From Triglochin maritima (Eukaryota; Streptophyta; Magnoliopsida; Alismatales; Juncaginaceae): a stretch of DNA of 64,000 bases. The position numbers and the translations under genes were made by a program. This document shows, piece by piece, positions 1 through 10,797 of this stretch. Each line of letters begins with the position of its first letter. Positions within the stretch are counted from its first letter, which is position 1. The notes beneath the pieces were generated by a model. That model did no database searches. It was not told where the DNA came from and worked only from the letters and a program-made list of their open reading frames with translations. The stretch lies in NCBI GenBank assembly GCA_963682175.1, contig OY821787.1:26266501-26330500 (forward strand), written 5' to 3'.

Positions 1-490
1 ATAGGTAATTTGGAGAGAGCTTATAAATACAAGCTTATTTCATTACCCAATTAATCTAATTCATTATTTCTTGTGCAAAAATTCTCTCTCCATAATTCTC
101 CACGAAATTTCCACAAATTCTTAAGTTTAGATTTAGTTTCAAGAGGTCATCTTCTCAAGGAAACTAAAGGGGTTAGTAATTGGATTCTAAACTCTATTGG
201 AGATCGAGAGGCTAGCTCTTCTCTCTCCAATCTCGTTTAGAGTTTGGTGAAATCTCGGAGGCATCAGGCGCAGCAACAAGCATCCACAGCGTCTCCGAAT
301 CTTCAAGAAGTTTTAGAGAACTTCTAGGTATGAATTTCGTAGACTCATGTTTGTTTTAATAAGTTTTTAAAACTAGTTATTGAAACAAACCAATACATGC
401 ATGAAATAAATCGTATAAAATTGTAGATGATCCTTATTATACATAAAAATTTCGAAAATATATATGTATAATTAAACATGAAATCCTACA
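1..490 (+). repeat. Partial copia LTR cut by the window edge
   Basis: This is the reverse complement of the first part of the LTR at 53968-56038, so it is the 3' part of a copia LTR in plus orientation. It holds a TATA-like box (TATAAATAC) near 22-30 and ends with the terminal CA at 490. No primer binding site follows the end, so it is a 3' LTR or a solo LTR, not a 5' LTR. It is diverged from the copies at 46192 and 53968. Its palindrome-rich part, if present, lies outside the window. Confidence 0.85.
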
Positions 491-1169
491 CATACAATCA
501 TATGCATATCCATAAAATCAACATCAATGCTCAGCATGCATGCAACTACGAATATCAAGAGAGACAGACATGATATGAAACTGAAGAATAACGAATCAGT
601 ATTTGCTTCAAAATCTCCATCTTTTTCTTCTCTATATTATTCTCAAAATTCCATCTTCTCCTAAAACCAAACAATCATCCAACAATCTTAATTAGTCCAT
701 TAAGATATTTGATTATTACCTCAACTAAAAAATTCAAGATATTACAACATATATATATCATTAAGGAGTAGAATTGTGAAGCTTCATACTTCAAAGATTC
801 GTAGTCTTAAAACAGTAGAGTGACACAATGAGCCCTAATGGATGCAATGTTGATCAGTTGTGACTAGCTCAGTCAGCAAGATCGAATCTTTGATATGTTG
901 GGATTTAAATTATTGGATAGTAGAGTAGATAAATTCAGAAGAAAAAAATGGATGCAAGGTTGTGTTATGGAGATTAAGCTACGATTTATCAGGAAAGCAT
1001 ATTGTACGCCTTGTCCCCAGACCCACTGTAAGTGTAGTGATCCGTCGCTTATGACTCGACTAGCCCACACCACATTTCACTTGTCACTTTTACCTATGTC
1101 ATTATAAGTAAAACATGGTTACAATTCATTGTTAAACAACATTATGAGATTATTTTTGGAGTATCATAA
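491..1169. other. Non-coding AT-rich sequence
   Basis: I see no gene here. Short open frames near 873-1107 overlap on both strands and resemble no family. The remaining downstream exons of the aspartic protease gene (minus strand) would be expected in this direction, but I cannot find them. Confidence 0.6.
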
Positions 1170-1584
1170 GACCATCCCTTACGTGAGTAAAAACCAAAGT
1201 CATCCCAGGTCGGTGGACGACCGGGTCATCCAACCTGTCATCCATTTTTTTATTATTTTCTGTTTTTTTTTGTTTTGATTTTTTGAATTTTTTGGTTGAG
1301 TTTTTTTAAATTTTTTTTGAAAATACATTTTATAATTGTTTTGATTTTTTAAATTTTTTTTAAATTTTCTTTAAATTTTTACCAAGATGGACCCCGAAAT
1401 GATGTGGAGGAGAGAGATAGGTTGTTGTAGGTTGTGTTGGGTTGTGGTTAAGAGGTGAATAATGTAGCAAGGAGAAGAAAGTGGGTTGAGGAAAAAGAAA
1501 GTTGATGTGGAAGATAGAGAAAGCTGATTTCGAAGAGAAAGAGAACTGATGACCAGGTTGTCCAGGTCATGGTTAGTGATGACC
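1170..1584. mobile_element. Harbinger-like MITE, copy 1
   Basis: The left end reads GACCATCCCTTACG after TAA (1167-1169). The right end, GGTTAGTGATGACC, is an imperfect inverted match. The inside is low in complexity: T-rich on the left, and a purine-rich right half with repeated AAAGTTGATGTGG-type words. The same right half recurs at about 16080-16361 and 63600-63783. The TAA/TTA target duplication seen at the other two copies points to PIF/Harbinger. No coding capacity. The right target duplication is not intact here (AAA). Confidence 0.6.
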
Positions 1585-1632
1585 AAAACGGTCTTCTCGA
1601 GGAAAAAAATTAACAAGAGAGAAGAAACGTAC

Positions 1633-1727
1633 TCGTTTCTGACAATGGGAGTGGTCTTGACCTTGGGTTCGAGTACCTCTCCAACAGCTAAAATTCCACC
1701 ATACGTTTGGTTGTCAAAATCATGAGA
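1633..1727 (-). CDS. Aspartic protease internal exon remnant
   Basis: A 95-bp exon between acceptor GTCAG and donor GTACGT encodes GGILAVGEVLEPKVKTTPIV, the well-known block that follows the SHCLD motif in plant A1 proteases. This places it two or more exons after exon 2, with the intervening exons missing. The sequence right after the donor runs into a MITE. Confidence 0.65.
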
Positions 1728-1751
1728 CTGACAATTTGGGACATGAGCGTG

Positions 1752-2290
1752 CATATGAGCTTGTCAGGCTGAAATCGAAATTGACCTAAATCGGGCTGAA
1801 TTGGTCGGGTTGGGTTGGAAACTTTTGAAATCGGTTCCGATTTGGTTTTTAAAAATCTAGAATTGACCAACTCGGGTCGATTTTGATTTCAGGAGTTGGG
1901 TTGAACCAAACCGACCCTAGAACCGACAATATAATAATTTTTAATTTTATACATGTATGATATATAATTGTATTAGCCTATTAGGCATTTTCGTACATAT
2001 ATGTATCAATGTATGATGTGAAGACTAGTATCGTTGTTTGAACTTTAAATGTTAATTGTTATATTTGTTGTAATACTATTGTATTTGTGATTTAGGATTG
2101 TTATTTGTATTAATGTTTGTCTCGTGGTATAGGTATTCAACTTTATTTTCCTTATATTGGTATAGTATAAACGAGATTTTTAAGTCAACCCAAAACCAGA
2201 CCGACCCAAACCATCTTTCTTAGGTCGGGTTGGTTTGGTTATGGATCGTGATCAGTTCGAGATTAGAACCAAACCAACCCCACCCATGTG
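1752..2290. repeat. Degenerate repeat rich in GGTCGGGTTGG-type words
   Basis: Both ends carry GGTCGGGTTGG or its complement (near 1794, 1866, 2225 and 2275), facing each other across an AT-rich middle. This resembles the compositional inverted repeats of non-autonomous hAT elements, such as the clear one at 19124-19353. I cannot define exact ends or a target duplication. It sits in the interval where protease exons are missing. Confidence 0.3.
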
Positions 2291-2800
2291 CAATAGTAGA
2301 CACACATTAGGTTAGGTGTGAGAGAAACTTTGCTTTAGATGTTACCTATCAAGGTGAAATTAGAAAAGTCTACAAGTTATTTACTTGCGGAGTTTCCCAA
2401 AAATGCATACCTCGTCCGAATTGCATGTTTTATTTCCCTCGTATAGCATGCGACTGACATAGTGGGATTCATGTTTAGTACATAACACGATAGAAACAAG
2501 CCGCGTTAGAACTTGTGTTACTTAAGTTCATCGACATAAATCTGCACCTACCGATGCTGTACACACTTTATTCTTTTTTTTTAAAACAGCAAATACTTGC
2601 CCTTGAGAGATTATATATCTTAAAGTTACAAATACATGCACAAATATTACCAGGCGAGACCAACAGAGTTTGACACGTAATTAGTCGATTCTTGATCTTG
2701 AATTATTCCGAACTAGTAATCTAAGTTCTTATGAACACGTTCAGATCTATTTAACAAATGTACAAGCTTAAAAAAAACCAAGATACCGGAATGGACTTAC

Positions 2801-3172
2801 CCAAACACAATATCAGTACTCTCAGTCCATCTATGCTCATCTCCAGACACCAAGTTGAGATTAAGTTTGTCCGTCACAAAGTACCCTTTGGAGAGATCAT
2901 ACTCAGAGTCATACCTACAAAACTGCTGCTTGTCTTTGGAACACATGGTCTTGAATGGTGTCCCACTGCAGTAAGGGTCATCACACCCAATCTTCTTGGC
3001 AGCACTGGACCTGTTCATATCGTACCTATTCAGAGTGAACTCGTACCTGGTTGATTTTGTAGGACATTTTGAGCAGCCCTTGCAGTGGAGGAAACTGAGA
3101 GGTCTGCTTGAATCAAGCATTACAATGTAGTCTTGTGGTGGAGTGCCAATGGATAGCTTGGTGAAGAACGCC
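2801..3172 (-). CDS. Aspartic protease exon 2: first catalytic lobe
   Basis: The acceptor TTTAG precedes it and the donor GTAAGT follows (2800 downward). It encodes FFTKLSIGTPPQDYIVMLD, then the altered active site DSSR, the CKGCSKCP motif conserved in this subgroup, and the flap region ending in GYFVTDKL...TDIVFG. The expected continuation (a Cys-Gly start and the DGILGFG block) is not found downstream. The catalytic Asp itself is kept, but the Thr-Gly of the DTG motif is lost. Confidence 0.8.
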
Positions 3173-3720
3173 CTAAAGACATGTCACAAATATGTTAAAA
3201 TTGTAACAACTACAACCTTAGTTAAAGATTTTTTGTTTGAATTATAGTTATTAGAAAAGGATTGTTGCTTCTTGTTTTTGCGAAACTGCCATTTTTTGTT
3301 TTGAAAATCCAATTTCTTATAGAAAAGTGTTGCATCTAAATTGGAATTTCCAAATCGACCGATATATGCATATACATTGCAATATGATGTTATATACTGA
3401 TAAAAACTTTCGATAAAAACTTTCCATACCTATGTTAGTTTTGCATGTATAAAGCACATACATCATATGTTAAAAATTTAAGTTGGAGAAGGATATATTC
3501 TTACATCTAGACCAATGAATTATAATACTACAATATAATTTGTATATTCGATCATTGGTTCAGGGTAATCTAAGATTAAAGTTCTATCAACGTAGTTAGT
3601 CCCAATCAAATTGATAATTTGCATGTCCCATTTGAAGATGAATAATTTTCAGAACATATATGCATCAATTAACTCTAACAAAACTTGATTTGAAGAAGCT
3701 TATGGTGGTAATTCTACTAC

Positions 3721-3944
3721 CCAATGCCATCCATTAAGTTTCCCTTTCCTAGTGTCCCAAAATCCACAGTGGCAAGCTTGAGTTCGAATCGTGTCTTGTC
3801 GTGTTTAATGCGCTCCAACATAGTCTTCTCTAGCGGCCGTCCGGCAAACTTGTGGTGAAGCTCGAACACCATTTGCGCATTTGCAACGTTTCCCACCACC
3901 AACACGATCATCATACCGATGATCACAACCAGACCACGTTTCAT
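3721..3944 (-). CDS. Aspartic protease exon 1: signal peptide and prosegment
   Basis: It starts with MKRGLVVIIGMMIVLVVG, a hydrophobic signal peptide ending near ANAQ. A prosegment with VFELHHKFAG, typical of plant aspartic proteases, follows. The exon ends after two bases of a Gly codon at a GTAGTA donor, and the split codon is completed by exon 2. The ATG is the only in-frame start before the signal peptide. The leader continues for about 100 bp to the retrotransposon border at 4042-4046. Confidence 0.75.
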
Positions 3945-4046
3945 TGTGGAATCAAAAGAGAAAAATTAGTGAAATTATTGAATTTGTTTCAGCGTTTGAA
4001 GTAGTTTTGTAGTTCATTGATTACAAAAATGAGCAACAACTACTTT

Positions 4047-6212
4047 TGTAACGTCCCGAAACAGCGGAAGATTTAAAATTTCAAAATAACCAACATAACA
4101 GACAACTCACGCGGGAACGTCACTAATATAGAAATATATAAATCCGGGTGCACTCAAAATACAAGGAGTTTTCCAAAAGAAACACAACTACAATACTGAT
4201 ACAATGGAATAGAATACAAGTAGTCGTACGGTCTAGCAACTGCCGAAGAGGATCCGACTCCAAAGCGCTCCGTCCTCGGTCACCACCCACCCGGACCTAC
4301 TGCGATCCTGAAAAAGATGCAACAACAATGCCTGAGTTTCCAGAAGGAAACCCCGTATGCCAACTCACCTATATGCATGCATCACATAATGAATCTATCA
4401 TACTAGTAGCATGTCATGGCATCAACAGAAATGGAAAACAGTTCCCCCGAAGGGTAAAACAGGACATCAGTCCGACAATCAATCATCGGGTCTCCCGAAG
4501 AGACCTACTGCAGGCACATGCAGTCTAGCAGCCCGCGACATCGCACCCCCCACACGCGGCTACACTACTCAAGGGTTCGGCAGGGAGCCTCTGTCACGTC
4601 TACGCGCCGATAGAAACAGATCTGTAAATCTCAGTGGTCGGGGCCACAGGGACCAACGGGGCCGTCGCCCGGAAGGTATAACAACATCATCTCGGTAGGT
4701 GCCCAGCCGAGGAAAACAACATAGCCGGCACAGCCTCGGCCCAACAATCATCATCGCCGGCACAACCTCGGCGGCATCACCGGCACAGCATCGGTGGTCC
4801 ATCACAACGTCCGGCACAACATCGGACGGGTCCAGACCGAAGTCTGTCAGGTCATCGGGCTCCTCGAGCCGCGAACACCAACCGCGCCGCTATAAAAGCA
4901 GGGCAGCGACCTCCGTAGCCCGTGGGCCGGTAGTCACCTCACCCAACGCCAGTTGCGTGCCCGCACAACATCAACACTGGGATCCGCGATCCCTCAGGCC
5001 TGCTATACTACAAAGTGCCAACAATCATCTCAAAAGTCACGGTCCATACATGGAGGTGACGCGTCCCGAACACCCACACTCTTCCCAACGGCGGTCCCTG
5101 GGCAGGCACGCATCACGCGCCCACCATCACCTCCCGGCTCACGCACAAGGCGAGGACACGGGTTTCCGTGGACAAAGTTGGCGTTCAAAAAGGGAACCAG
5201 GAATTCTGTCCTGGGCCCAAACGGTCGACCGGTTCCAGAAAGGAATCGGTCGACCGTACTCCTAAAACGGTTTACCGCTGCGCTCAAAACAGAACCCCCC
5301 CAACGGTCGAACAAGGGTCTAAAACCGGTCGACCGAACGAGGTCAAAATCCGGAGTTTGGTCAACATTAAATTCAACTCTATCGGTCGACCGACTCAGGG
5401 GTCTCGGTCGACCGAAAACAGACAGGGTCAACCTATTATTCTAAGTCATATAATCGGTCGAACGCAAACCTCCAACGATCGAACAACAAACGATCGGTCG
5501 AACGAATCATGCAAAACTAACTGGTACACTTAAGTTCCGGTCGAACACAACAAGGACCGGTCGACCGACAACAGGTAGAAAAATCCCAACTCACCAGCAA
5601 TAATGCACTACCGGTCGACCGCCCCAAGGCATCGTTCGACCGGTGAAGGTTAAAGTCGGGCAAACAGTGCTAAAACGGTCGACCGCCCGAAGGCTCCGGT
5701 CGACCGTTGGTCGTCTTCAACCTCGCGCCAGCCGAGGTTTTACGAAGAAACGCGTCGCCGGAGAGGTCTCCGACCTCCCCCGACTCGACCAACGCATCCC
5801 TCACACGAGGGTCAACAAACAAACCACACTAAGGAGCGGCATACCTCAAAAGAAAGGACGAAAATGCCAGAGCTCCGCTCGCGCACGTTGCCTCCGGTGA
5901 TCTCCCCGCGCGCTCGACTCCGCACGCCTCACGCCGCGCGCTCTCCGGTCTCCTCCTCAGCTGCTCGCCGCCACACGCACCAGCAAGGAAGGGAAGGAAT
6001 GAGGGAAAGGAAGAAGAAAAGAAGAAAGAAGAAGAAAAACTATGTTTTATAACCCCGTCTGCTACAGTGCCCGCCAACCTCACCATCACCCTACTCACCT
6101 CAGGCCACTGTAGCCCGCCTCTTCCCCATGCAAACCCAACTTCCCATGCAAAGCAAGCCCTAATCCTCCTCTAATCTCCATTAGCCTCCTAATCTCGGTT
6201 AGGGACATAACA
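4047..6212 (-). repeat. 3' LTR of the Tekay element
   Basis: Begins TGTTATGTCC and ends GGACGTTACA on the minus strand. It contains 9 perfect GGTCGACC palindromes (5221-5706) plus variants such as GGTCGAAC. It also has the stem-loop at 4331-4366 and about four copies of CGGCACA(A/G)C(A/C)TCGG at 4718-4830. Compared with the other LTR it lacks 22 bp between two palindromes. Open frames in it are by-products of its GC-rich repeats. Confidence 0.95.
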
Positions 6213-6225
6213 ATCCACCCAACTT
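6213..6225 (-). other. Polypurine tract
   Basis: Minus strand reads AAGTTGGGTGGAT immediately before the 3' LTR, the expected place for plus-strand priming. Confidence 0.75.
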
Positions 6226-6255
6226 AAAAGGATTTCGTCCCGAAATCAAAGCAAA

Positions 6256-6939
6256 CTACTCACCGAACAGCTCTGGATACTGCCTTCTGACATCCTCCTC
6301 GATCTCCCAAGTGGCCTCGCGCTCGCTGTGATGCTGCCACCTGACCTTCACCATCGGAATGGTCCTCCTCCTGAGCTGGTGATCCATGCGATCAACAATC
6401 TCGACTGGCCTCTCCTCGAGCGACAAGTCCTGCTGAATCTCGGGCACTGCTATCTCAATCACGTGCGACGGATCTGCCACATACTTCCTCAGCATAGACA
6501 CATGGAAGACATTGTGCAGACCGGAAAACTGCGGCGGCAATGCAATCCTGTAGGCAACCTCTCCAACTCGGTCGAGGATCTCAAACGGTCCGACGTATCT
6601 CAGACTGAGCTTCCCCTTCTTCCCAAACCTCATCACACCTCTGGCTGGGGAAATCTTCAGAAACACATGGTCGCCGACCTCGAAACTCAGCACTCGTCTG
6701 CGTCGATCTGCATAGCTCTTCTGCCTGCTCTGCGCTGTGGCCAGTCTCCTCCTGATCACATCCACCTTCTCTGCATACATCTGCACGATCTCTGGCCCAA
6801 CTAACTGCCTCTCGCCCACATCACTCCAGCATACCGGTGATCTGCAAGGCCTCCCGTACAATGCCTCGTACGGTGCCATCCCAATACTCGAGTGGTAGCT
6901 GTTGTTGTAGGCGAACTCTATCAGCGGCAGGTGCTCATC
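6256..6939 (-). CDS. Gypsy integrase C-terminus with chromodomain
   Basis: Same frame as the polyprotein upstream, separated only by one TAG. It contains the rest of the integrase (MAPYEALYGRPCRSPVCW, typical of Tekay), the GPFEILDRVGEVAYRIALPP block and, at the end, a chromodomain-like tail (VKVRWQHHSEREATWEIEED). The chromodomain assigns the element to the chromoviruses. It ends just before the polypurine tract. Confidence 0.88.
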   Translation of the reverse strand, partial: DEHLPLIEFAYNNSYHSSIGMAPYEALYGRPCRSPVCWSDVGERQLVGPEIVQMYAEKVDVIRRRLATAQSRQKSYADRRRRVLSFEVGDHVFLKISPARGVMRFGKKGKLSLRYVGPFEILDRVGEVAYRIALPPQFSGLHNVFHVSMLRKYVADPSHVIEIAVPEIQQDLSLEERPVEIVDRMDHQLRRRTIPMVKVRWQHHSEREATWEIEEDVRRQYPELFGE

Positions 6940-9900
6940 CTAGTGCCCTGCCCAATCCAGTGTGCATGCTCTCAGCATATCCTCCAGGGTCTGAATCGTC
7001 CTCTCTGACTGACCATCGGTCTGCGGATGAAACGCTGTACTGAATCTCAGACGCGTCCCCAAAGCCTGCTGCAGACTCCCCCAAAATCTGGAAGTGAATC
7101 GAGGATCTCGATCGGAGATGATGCTCACTGGCACCCCATGCAACCTGACTATCTCCTCCACGTACAACCTAGCCAGACCCTCCAAAGGCAACGTGGTCCT
7201 GATCGCTAAGAAATGCGCCGACTTGGTCAGTCGATCGACTATCACCCAAATCGCGTCGTGGAATCTCCTCGTCTTCGGCAATCCCGTGACAAAATCCATC
7301 GTCACGTGCTCCCACTTCCACTCAGGAAGCTCAATACACTGCATCGGTCCTGCTGGCCTCTGATGCTCAATCTTCACCTGCTGGCATACCAAGCATCGCT
7401 CCACAAACCCTGCAATATCCTTCTTCATGCCCTTCCACCAGAAGTTCCGCTGCAGGTCCTTATACATCTTCGTGCTCCCCGGATGAATGGTGTATCTAGC
7501 TCTGTGTGCCTCCTCCATGATGTCATCTCTCAGCCCATCAACCTTCGGCACCCAAATCCGACTCCTGAACCTCAGACCACCATCAACCCCCACACTGAAA
7601 TCTGATCCATCTCTGGAAGCCAACTGTAGCAGACCAGCTAGCTCCTCATCCCCCTGCTGAGCCTGAACCAACCGTGAGACAGTCTGCGGCTCCACCCGAA
7701 GCCCAGCAATCACTGCTCCCTCTGTACCCTCTGTGAACGGTCTCCACTCTGACAAGGCCTCGAGTAGCCTCCACTCCTGGATGCACAGACTCGCAACTGA
7801 AACCTCCACCTTCCTGCTCAGCGCATCTGCAACCGAATTCGCCTTCCCCGGATGATAGGAAATGGTGAAGTCGTAGTCCTTAATGAACTCGAGCCATCTG
7901 CGCTGCCTCATATTCAGCTCCTTCTGCGAGAACAAGTACTTCAGACTCTGATGATCGGTGAAGACCTCGAACTGCTCGCCATACAGATAGTGCCGCCAGG
8001 TCTTCAACGCGTGAACTACTGCTGCTAACTCCAGATCGTGAGTCGGGTAGTTCTTCTCGTGCACCTTCAGCTGCCTCGAAGCGTACGCGACCACCTTCCA
8101 ATGCTGCATCAGAACACAACCCAAGCCTATCCCTGATGCATCGCTGTAAATCACGTAGCCTCCACTGCCACTCGGTAGCGTCAGAATAGGTGCTGTCGTC
8201 AATCGCCTCTTCAGCTCCTGAAAGCTGTCCTCGCACTTCTGGGACCAAACGAACTTGACGCCCTTCTGCGTCAATGCTGTCAGCGGCGATGCAAGTCTGG
8301 AGAAATCCTGGATAAACCGCCTGTAATACCCTGCCAGACCTATGAAGCTCCTGATCTCCGTCACGCTCGTCGGGGCTCTCCACTGAGTCACTGCCTCGAC
8401 CTTCGCCGGATCCACTGAAATCCCATCTGCTGACACAATATGCCCCAGAAAAGCCACCTGATCCAACCAAAACTCACACTTCGTGTACTTGGCATAAAGC
8501 TGCTGATCCCTCAAGATGCCAAGCACAATCCTCAGGTGCTCTCGATGCTGCTCCCTGTCAGGCGAGTATACCAAGATGTCGTCTACGAATACAACGACAA
8601 ATCTGTCAAGGTACGGCTGGAAGGTCCTATTCATCAGATCCATGAATGCTGCAGGTGCATTCGTCAGTCCAAATGGCATCACCAAGAACTCGTAGTGGCC
8701 GTACCGCGTCCTGAAGGCTGTCTTCTGAACATCCGCCTCCCTGATCCGCAACTGGTGATAACCCGAACGCAGATCGATCTTCGAGAACACTCTCGCCGTC
8801 TGCAACTGATCAAACAAATCATCAATCCTGGGCAAAGGGTACCGGTTCCGAACGGTAACCTTATTCATCATCCTGTAGTCAATGCACATCCGCAATGATC
8901 CATCCTTCTTCTTCACGAAGAGCACAGGCGCTCCCCATGGAGAAACACTCGGTCGAATGAACCCGGACTCCATCAACTCCTGCAACTGCTTCTTTAACTC
9001 TGTCAACTCAGCAGGTGCCATCCGATAAGGTGCCTTCGACTGAGGTGTCGTACCCGCAACCAACTCGATGCTGAACTCGATCTCTCGGTGCGGCGGTAAT
9101 GCTGGAATCTCTGCTGGAAAAACATCTGGGAACTCCTGCACTACCTCTATATCCTCCAGCCTCCTCGTCTCAGGATCAGGAACTACCAGCGTGGCCACAA
9201 ACGCCCTGCATCCCTGCTGTATCAGTCTCTGTGCCTTAACCGCAGACACAATCAGACGACCCCCTCTGCTCCTCGCACCTCTGATCAGAACATCTGGCAC
9301 GCCCTCCATCGGAATCAGGATCTTCTTCTCACGGCAAAAGACTCGCACGTCGTACTGTGACAGCCAGTCCATCCCCAGTATGACGTCGAAGTCCACCATC
9401 GGTAACAAGACCAGATCTGCCGGAAAATCGTGGTCTCCCGAAGCAACTGTGGTGCCGGGGAAAAAGCTCCCCACAGTGCCCACCTCACCCATGGGCGTGC
9501 TGACCTCCAAAACATCAGTCAGCAGCACAGGGGTCCGACCCAACTCGCCAGCAAACTTCTCCGAAATGAAGGAGTGAGTGGCGCCGCAATCAAACAACAC
9601 ACGCGCTACTGAACCAGAAACTGAAAGCGTACCTTCCACGACGGTGTTGGAGTCCCTCGCCTCCTCAGCCTGAATAGTGAAGACTCGCCCGGTCTTCCTG
9701 CCCTGGCCCGGTGAAACAACTGATCTGCTGCCTCCGCCTCTGCCTACTGCCGGTGGTCCTGGCCTCCTGCTCGGCTCACCCTGCCTCTGAGGACAATCAC
9801 GGACGAAATACCCCATCTGACCACAAACCATGCATGCTCCAGTCCGACGAGGACACTTTTGTCCTGGATGGAACCTCCCGCAGTAAGTGCACGCTCCTGC

Positions 9901-10665
9901 CTGACGTGCTCCTCCTCCATCGAACCTGGGCCTCTTGCCCGGGTTCCCTGCTCCACGACCAGCTACTCTGCTGCCGGTGCTCACTGGCGCCTTCCGCGCC
10001 TCCTGAATACACTCCCTCTGGTCCTGCTCGATGATCGTAGCATGCTTCACTGCATCTGCAAGGGTCCGCGGCATGCTGTTGATCACCCGAGATCGAAGCG
10101 GCTGTCTCAGTCCCTTCACGAACTTCCTCGCCCGCTGCTCTGGGGTCACACAAATCTCAGGGCAGTAACGCTCCAAAGCGTTGAACCTGCTGATGTAGCT
10201 CGTCAGTGTCATGTCCTTCTGCTCCAGCGACATGAACTCCTCCCTCTTCTGATCCCTGACATGCTGGGGGAAGTACTGCTCATGAAACACCTCCAAGAAC
10301 TCCTCCCAGCTGACATCTGCACGGTCATCAAACATAACTGTGGACGTAGATCTCCACCAGTTGGCGGCCTCGCCATCGAACACATAGGTGGCCAGCTCCA
10401 CCATCCTCTCAGGTGCTACACCAATAGCGCGGAAGATCTTCTCCATCCTGAAGACCCAGTCCTCTGCAACCTCTGGGGCCCTCCTGCCATCGAAAGTCGG
10501 CGGGTGCTGACACATGAACCGATCGTGCTCAGCTCCCACTCCGCCCTGGGCGCTCTGAGTTGCCTGACGCTCCAGAAACTCGCCCAACCTGTCCCACTGA
10601 GCACCTGAAGTGTCGTCACTGGGATCACGATCGCGTGGAGAACTCCTCACGCGCCTAGGTGCCAT
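6940..10665 (-). CDS. Gypsy gag-pol polyprotein, up to a premature stop
   Basis: 1241 codons. The order of domains is: gag (about residues 90-205, with [10 protein letters not shown] and [13 protein letters not shown]); a zinc knuckle at about 278-291 reading [14 protein letters not shown], where the His of C-C-H-C is Tyr; protease with [12 protein letters not shown] at about 360; reverse transcriptase at about 560-730 with the FVDDIL catalytic motif; RNase H with [13 protein letters not shown]; integrase with an HHCC finger (CLVCQQVK) and DDE core ([30 protein letters not shown]). The frame stops at a TAG after LDWAGH, where this family has Trp, so TGG to TAG is the likely change. The frame continues past it to 6256. 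The ATG at 10665 begins MAPRRVRS, matching MPPRRVRS in the relative at 19071. Confidence 0.93.
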   Translation of the reverse strand: MAPRRVRSSPRDRDPSDDTSGAQWDRLGEFLERQATQSAQGGVGAEHDRFMCQHPPTFDGRRAPEVAEDWVFRMEKIFRAIGVAPERMVELATYVFDGEAANWWRSTSTVMFDDRADVSWEEFLEVFHEQYFPQHVRDQKREEFMSLEQKDMTLTSYISRFNALERYCPEICVTPEQRARKFVKGLRQPLRSRVINSMPRTLADAVKHATIIEQDQRECIQEARKAPVSTGSRVAGRGAGNPGKRPRFDGGGARQAGACTYCGRFHPGQKCPRRTGACMVCGQMGYFVRDCPQRQGEPSRRPGPPAVGRGGGSRSVVSPGQGRKTGRVFTIQAEEARDSNTVVEGTLSVSGSVARVLFDCGATHSFISEKFAGELGRTPVLLTDVLEVSTPMGEVGTVGSFFPGTTVASGDHDFPADLVLLPMVDFDVILGMDWLSQYDVRVFCREKKILIPMEGVPDVLIRGARSRGGRLIVSAVKAQRLIQQGCRAFVATLVVPDPETRRLEDIEVVQEFPDVFPAEIPALPPHREIEFSIELVAGTTPQSKAPYRMAPAELTELKKQLQELMESGFIRPSVSPWGAPVLFVKKKDGSLRMCIDYRMMNKVTVRNRYPLPRIDDLFDQLQTARVFSKIDLRSGYHQLRIREADVQKTAFRTRYGHYEFLVMPFGLTNAPAAFMDLMNRTFQPYLDRFVVVFVDDILVYSPDREQHREHLRIVLGILRDQQLYAKYTKCEFWLDQVAFLGHIVSADGISVDPAKVEAVTQWRAPTSVTEIRSFIGLAGYYRRFIQDFSRLASPLTALTQKGVKFVWSQKCEDSFQELKRRLTTAPILTLPSGSGGYVIYSDASGIGLGCVLMQHWKVVAYASRQLKVHEKNYPTHDLELAAVVHALKTWRHYLYGEQFEVFTDHQSLKYLFSQKELNMRQRRWLEFIKDYDFTISYHPGKANSVADALSRKVEVSVASLCIQEWRLLEALSEWRPFTEGTEGAVIAGLRVEPQTVSRLVQAQQGDEELAGLLQLASRDGSDFSVGVDGGLRFRSRIWVPKVDGLRDDIMEEAHRARYTIHPGSTKMYKDLQRNFWWKGMKKDIAGFVERCLVCQQVKIEHQRPAGPMQCIELPEWKWEHVTMDFVTGLPKTRRFHDAIWVIVDRLTKSAHFLAIRTTLPLEGLARLYVEEIVRLHGVPVSIISDRDPRFTSRFWGSLQQALGTRLRFSTAFHPQTDGQSERTIQTLEDMLRACTLDWAGH

Positions 10666-10782
10666 CTGTCACCACAACAATCAACAGATAAGCAACAATA
10701 CATGCATGAGCTACGGAACTAATGCATGCCTCTAGCACTACTCCTAAGGGTGGTTCTTTAGACGAAGACATAGGAATCGACC

Positions 10783-10794
10783 GCTCTGATACCA
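10783..10794 (-). other. Primer binding site, initiator Met tRNA
   Basis: Minus strand reads TGGTATCAGAGC, complementary to the 3' end of plant initiator tRNA-Met, three bases inside the 5' LTR. Confidence 0.9.
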
Positions 10795-10797
10795 AGT

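Larger units (their letters stand above)
1633..3944 (-). pseudogene. Aspartic protease gene (plant A1 family), broken
   Basis: Three exons of a secreted plant pepsin-like protease can be joined: 3721-3944, 2801-3172 and 1633-1727. Splice borders are clean (donors GTAGTA, GTAAGT, GTACGT). Exons 1 and 2 join in frame into the usual FFTKLSIGTPP start of the mature domain. Two defects mark it as a pseudogene or a very unusual protein. The first catalytic motif, normally Asp-Thr-Gly-Ser, reads Asp-Ser-Ser-Arg. The exons that should carry the rest of the N-terminal lobe between 1728 and 2800, and everything after residue RNE of the third exon including the second catalytic Asp, are missing. A MITE lies 48 bp past exon 3, and a gypsy element sits about 100 bp upstream of the start codon. 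Family placement (aspartic proteinase-like protein 2 type) is from remembered motif similarity. Confidence 0.75.

Noticed and set aside
856..1060. tRNA-like TAGCTCAGTCAGC near 868 as a SINE or tRNA gene
   Set aside because: The possible B-box-like word follows only about 10 bp later, no cloverleaf can be drawn, and there is no tail or duplication.
4148..5533. Several overlapping plus-strand open frames up to 188 codons (also copied at 10899-12096)
   Set aside because: They lie in an LTR and repeat in both LTRs, with GC-rich low-complexity protein and no family resemblance. By-products of the palindrome-rich sequence.
5221..5710. Repeated GTCGAC (SalI) sites as cloning linker or vector contamination
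   Set aside because: They occur at irregular spacing in plant LTRs of several families with diverged spacers, in copies with proper target duplications. This cannot be linker sequence.
7880..10608. Open frames of 107-249 codons opposite or out of frame with gypsy pol
   Set aside because: Shadows of the long gag-pol frame; the real frame has all expected motifs.
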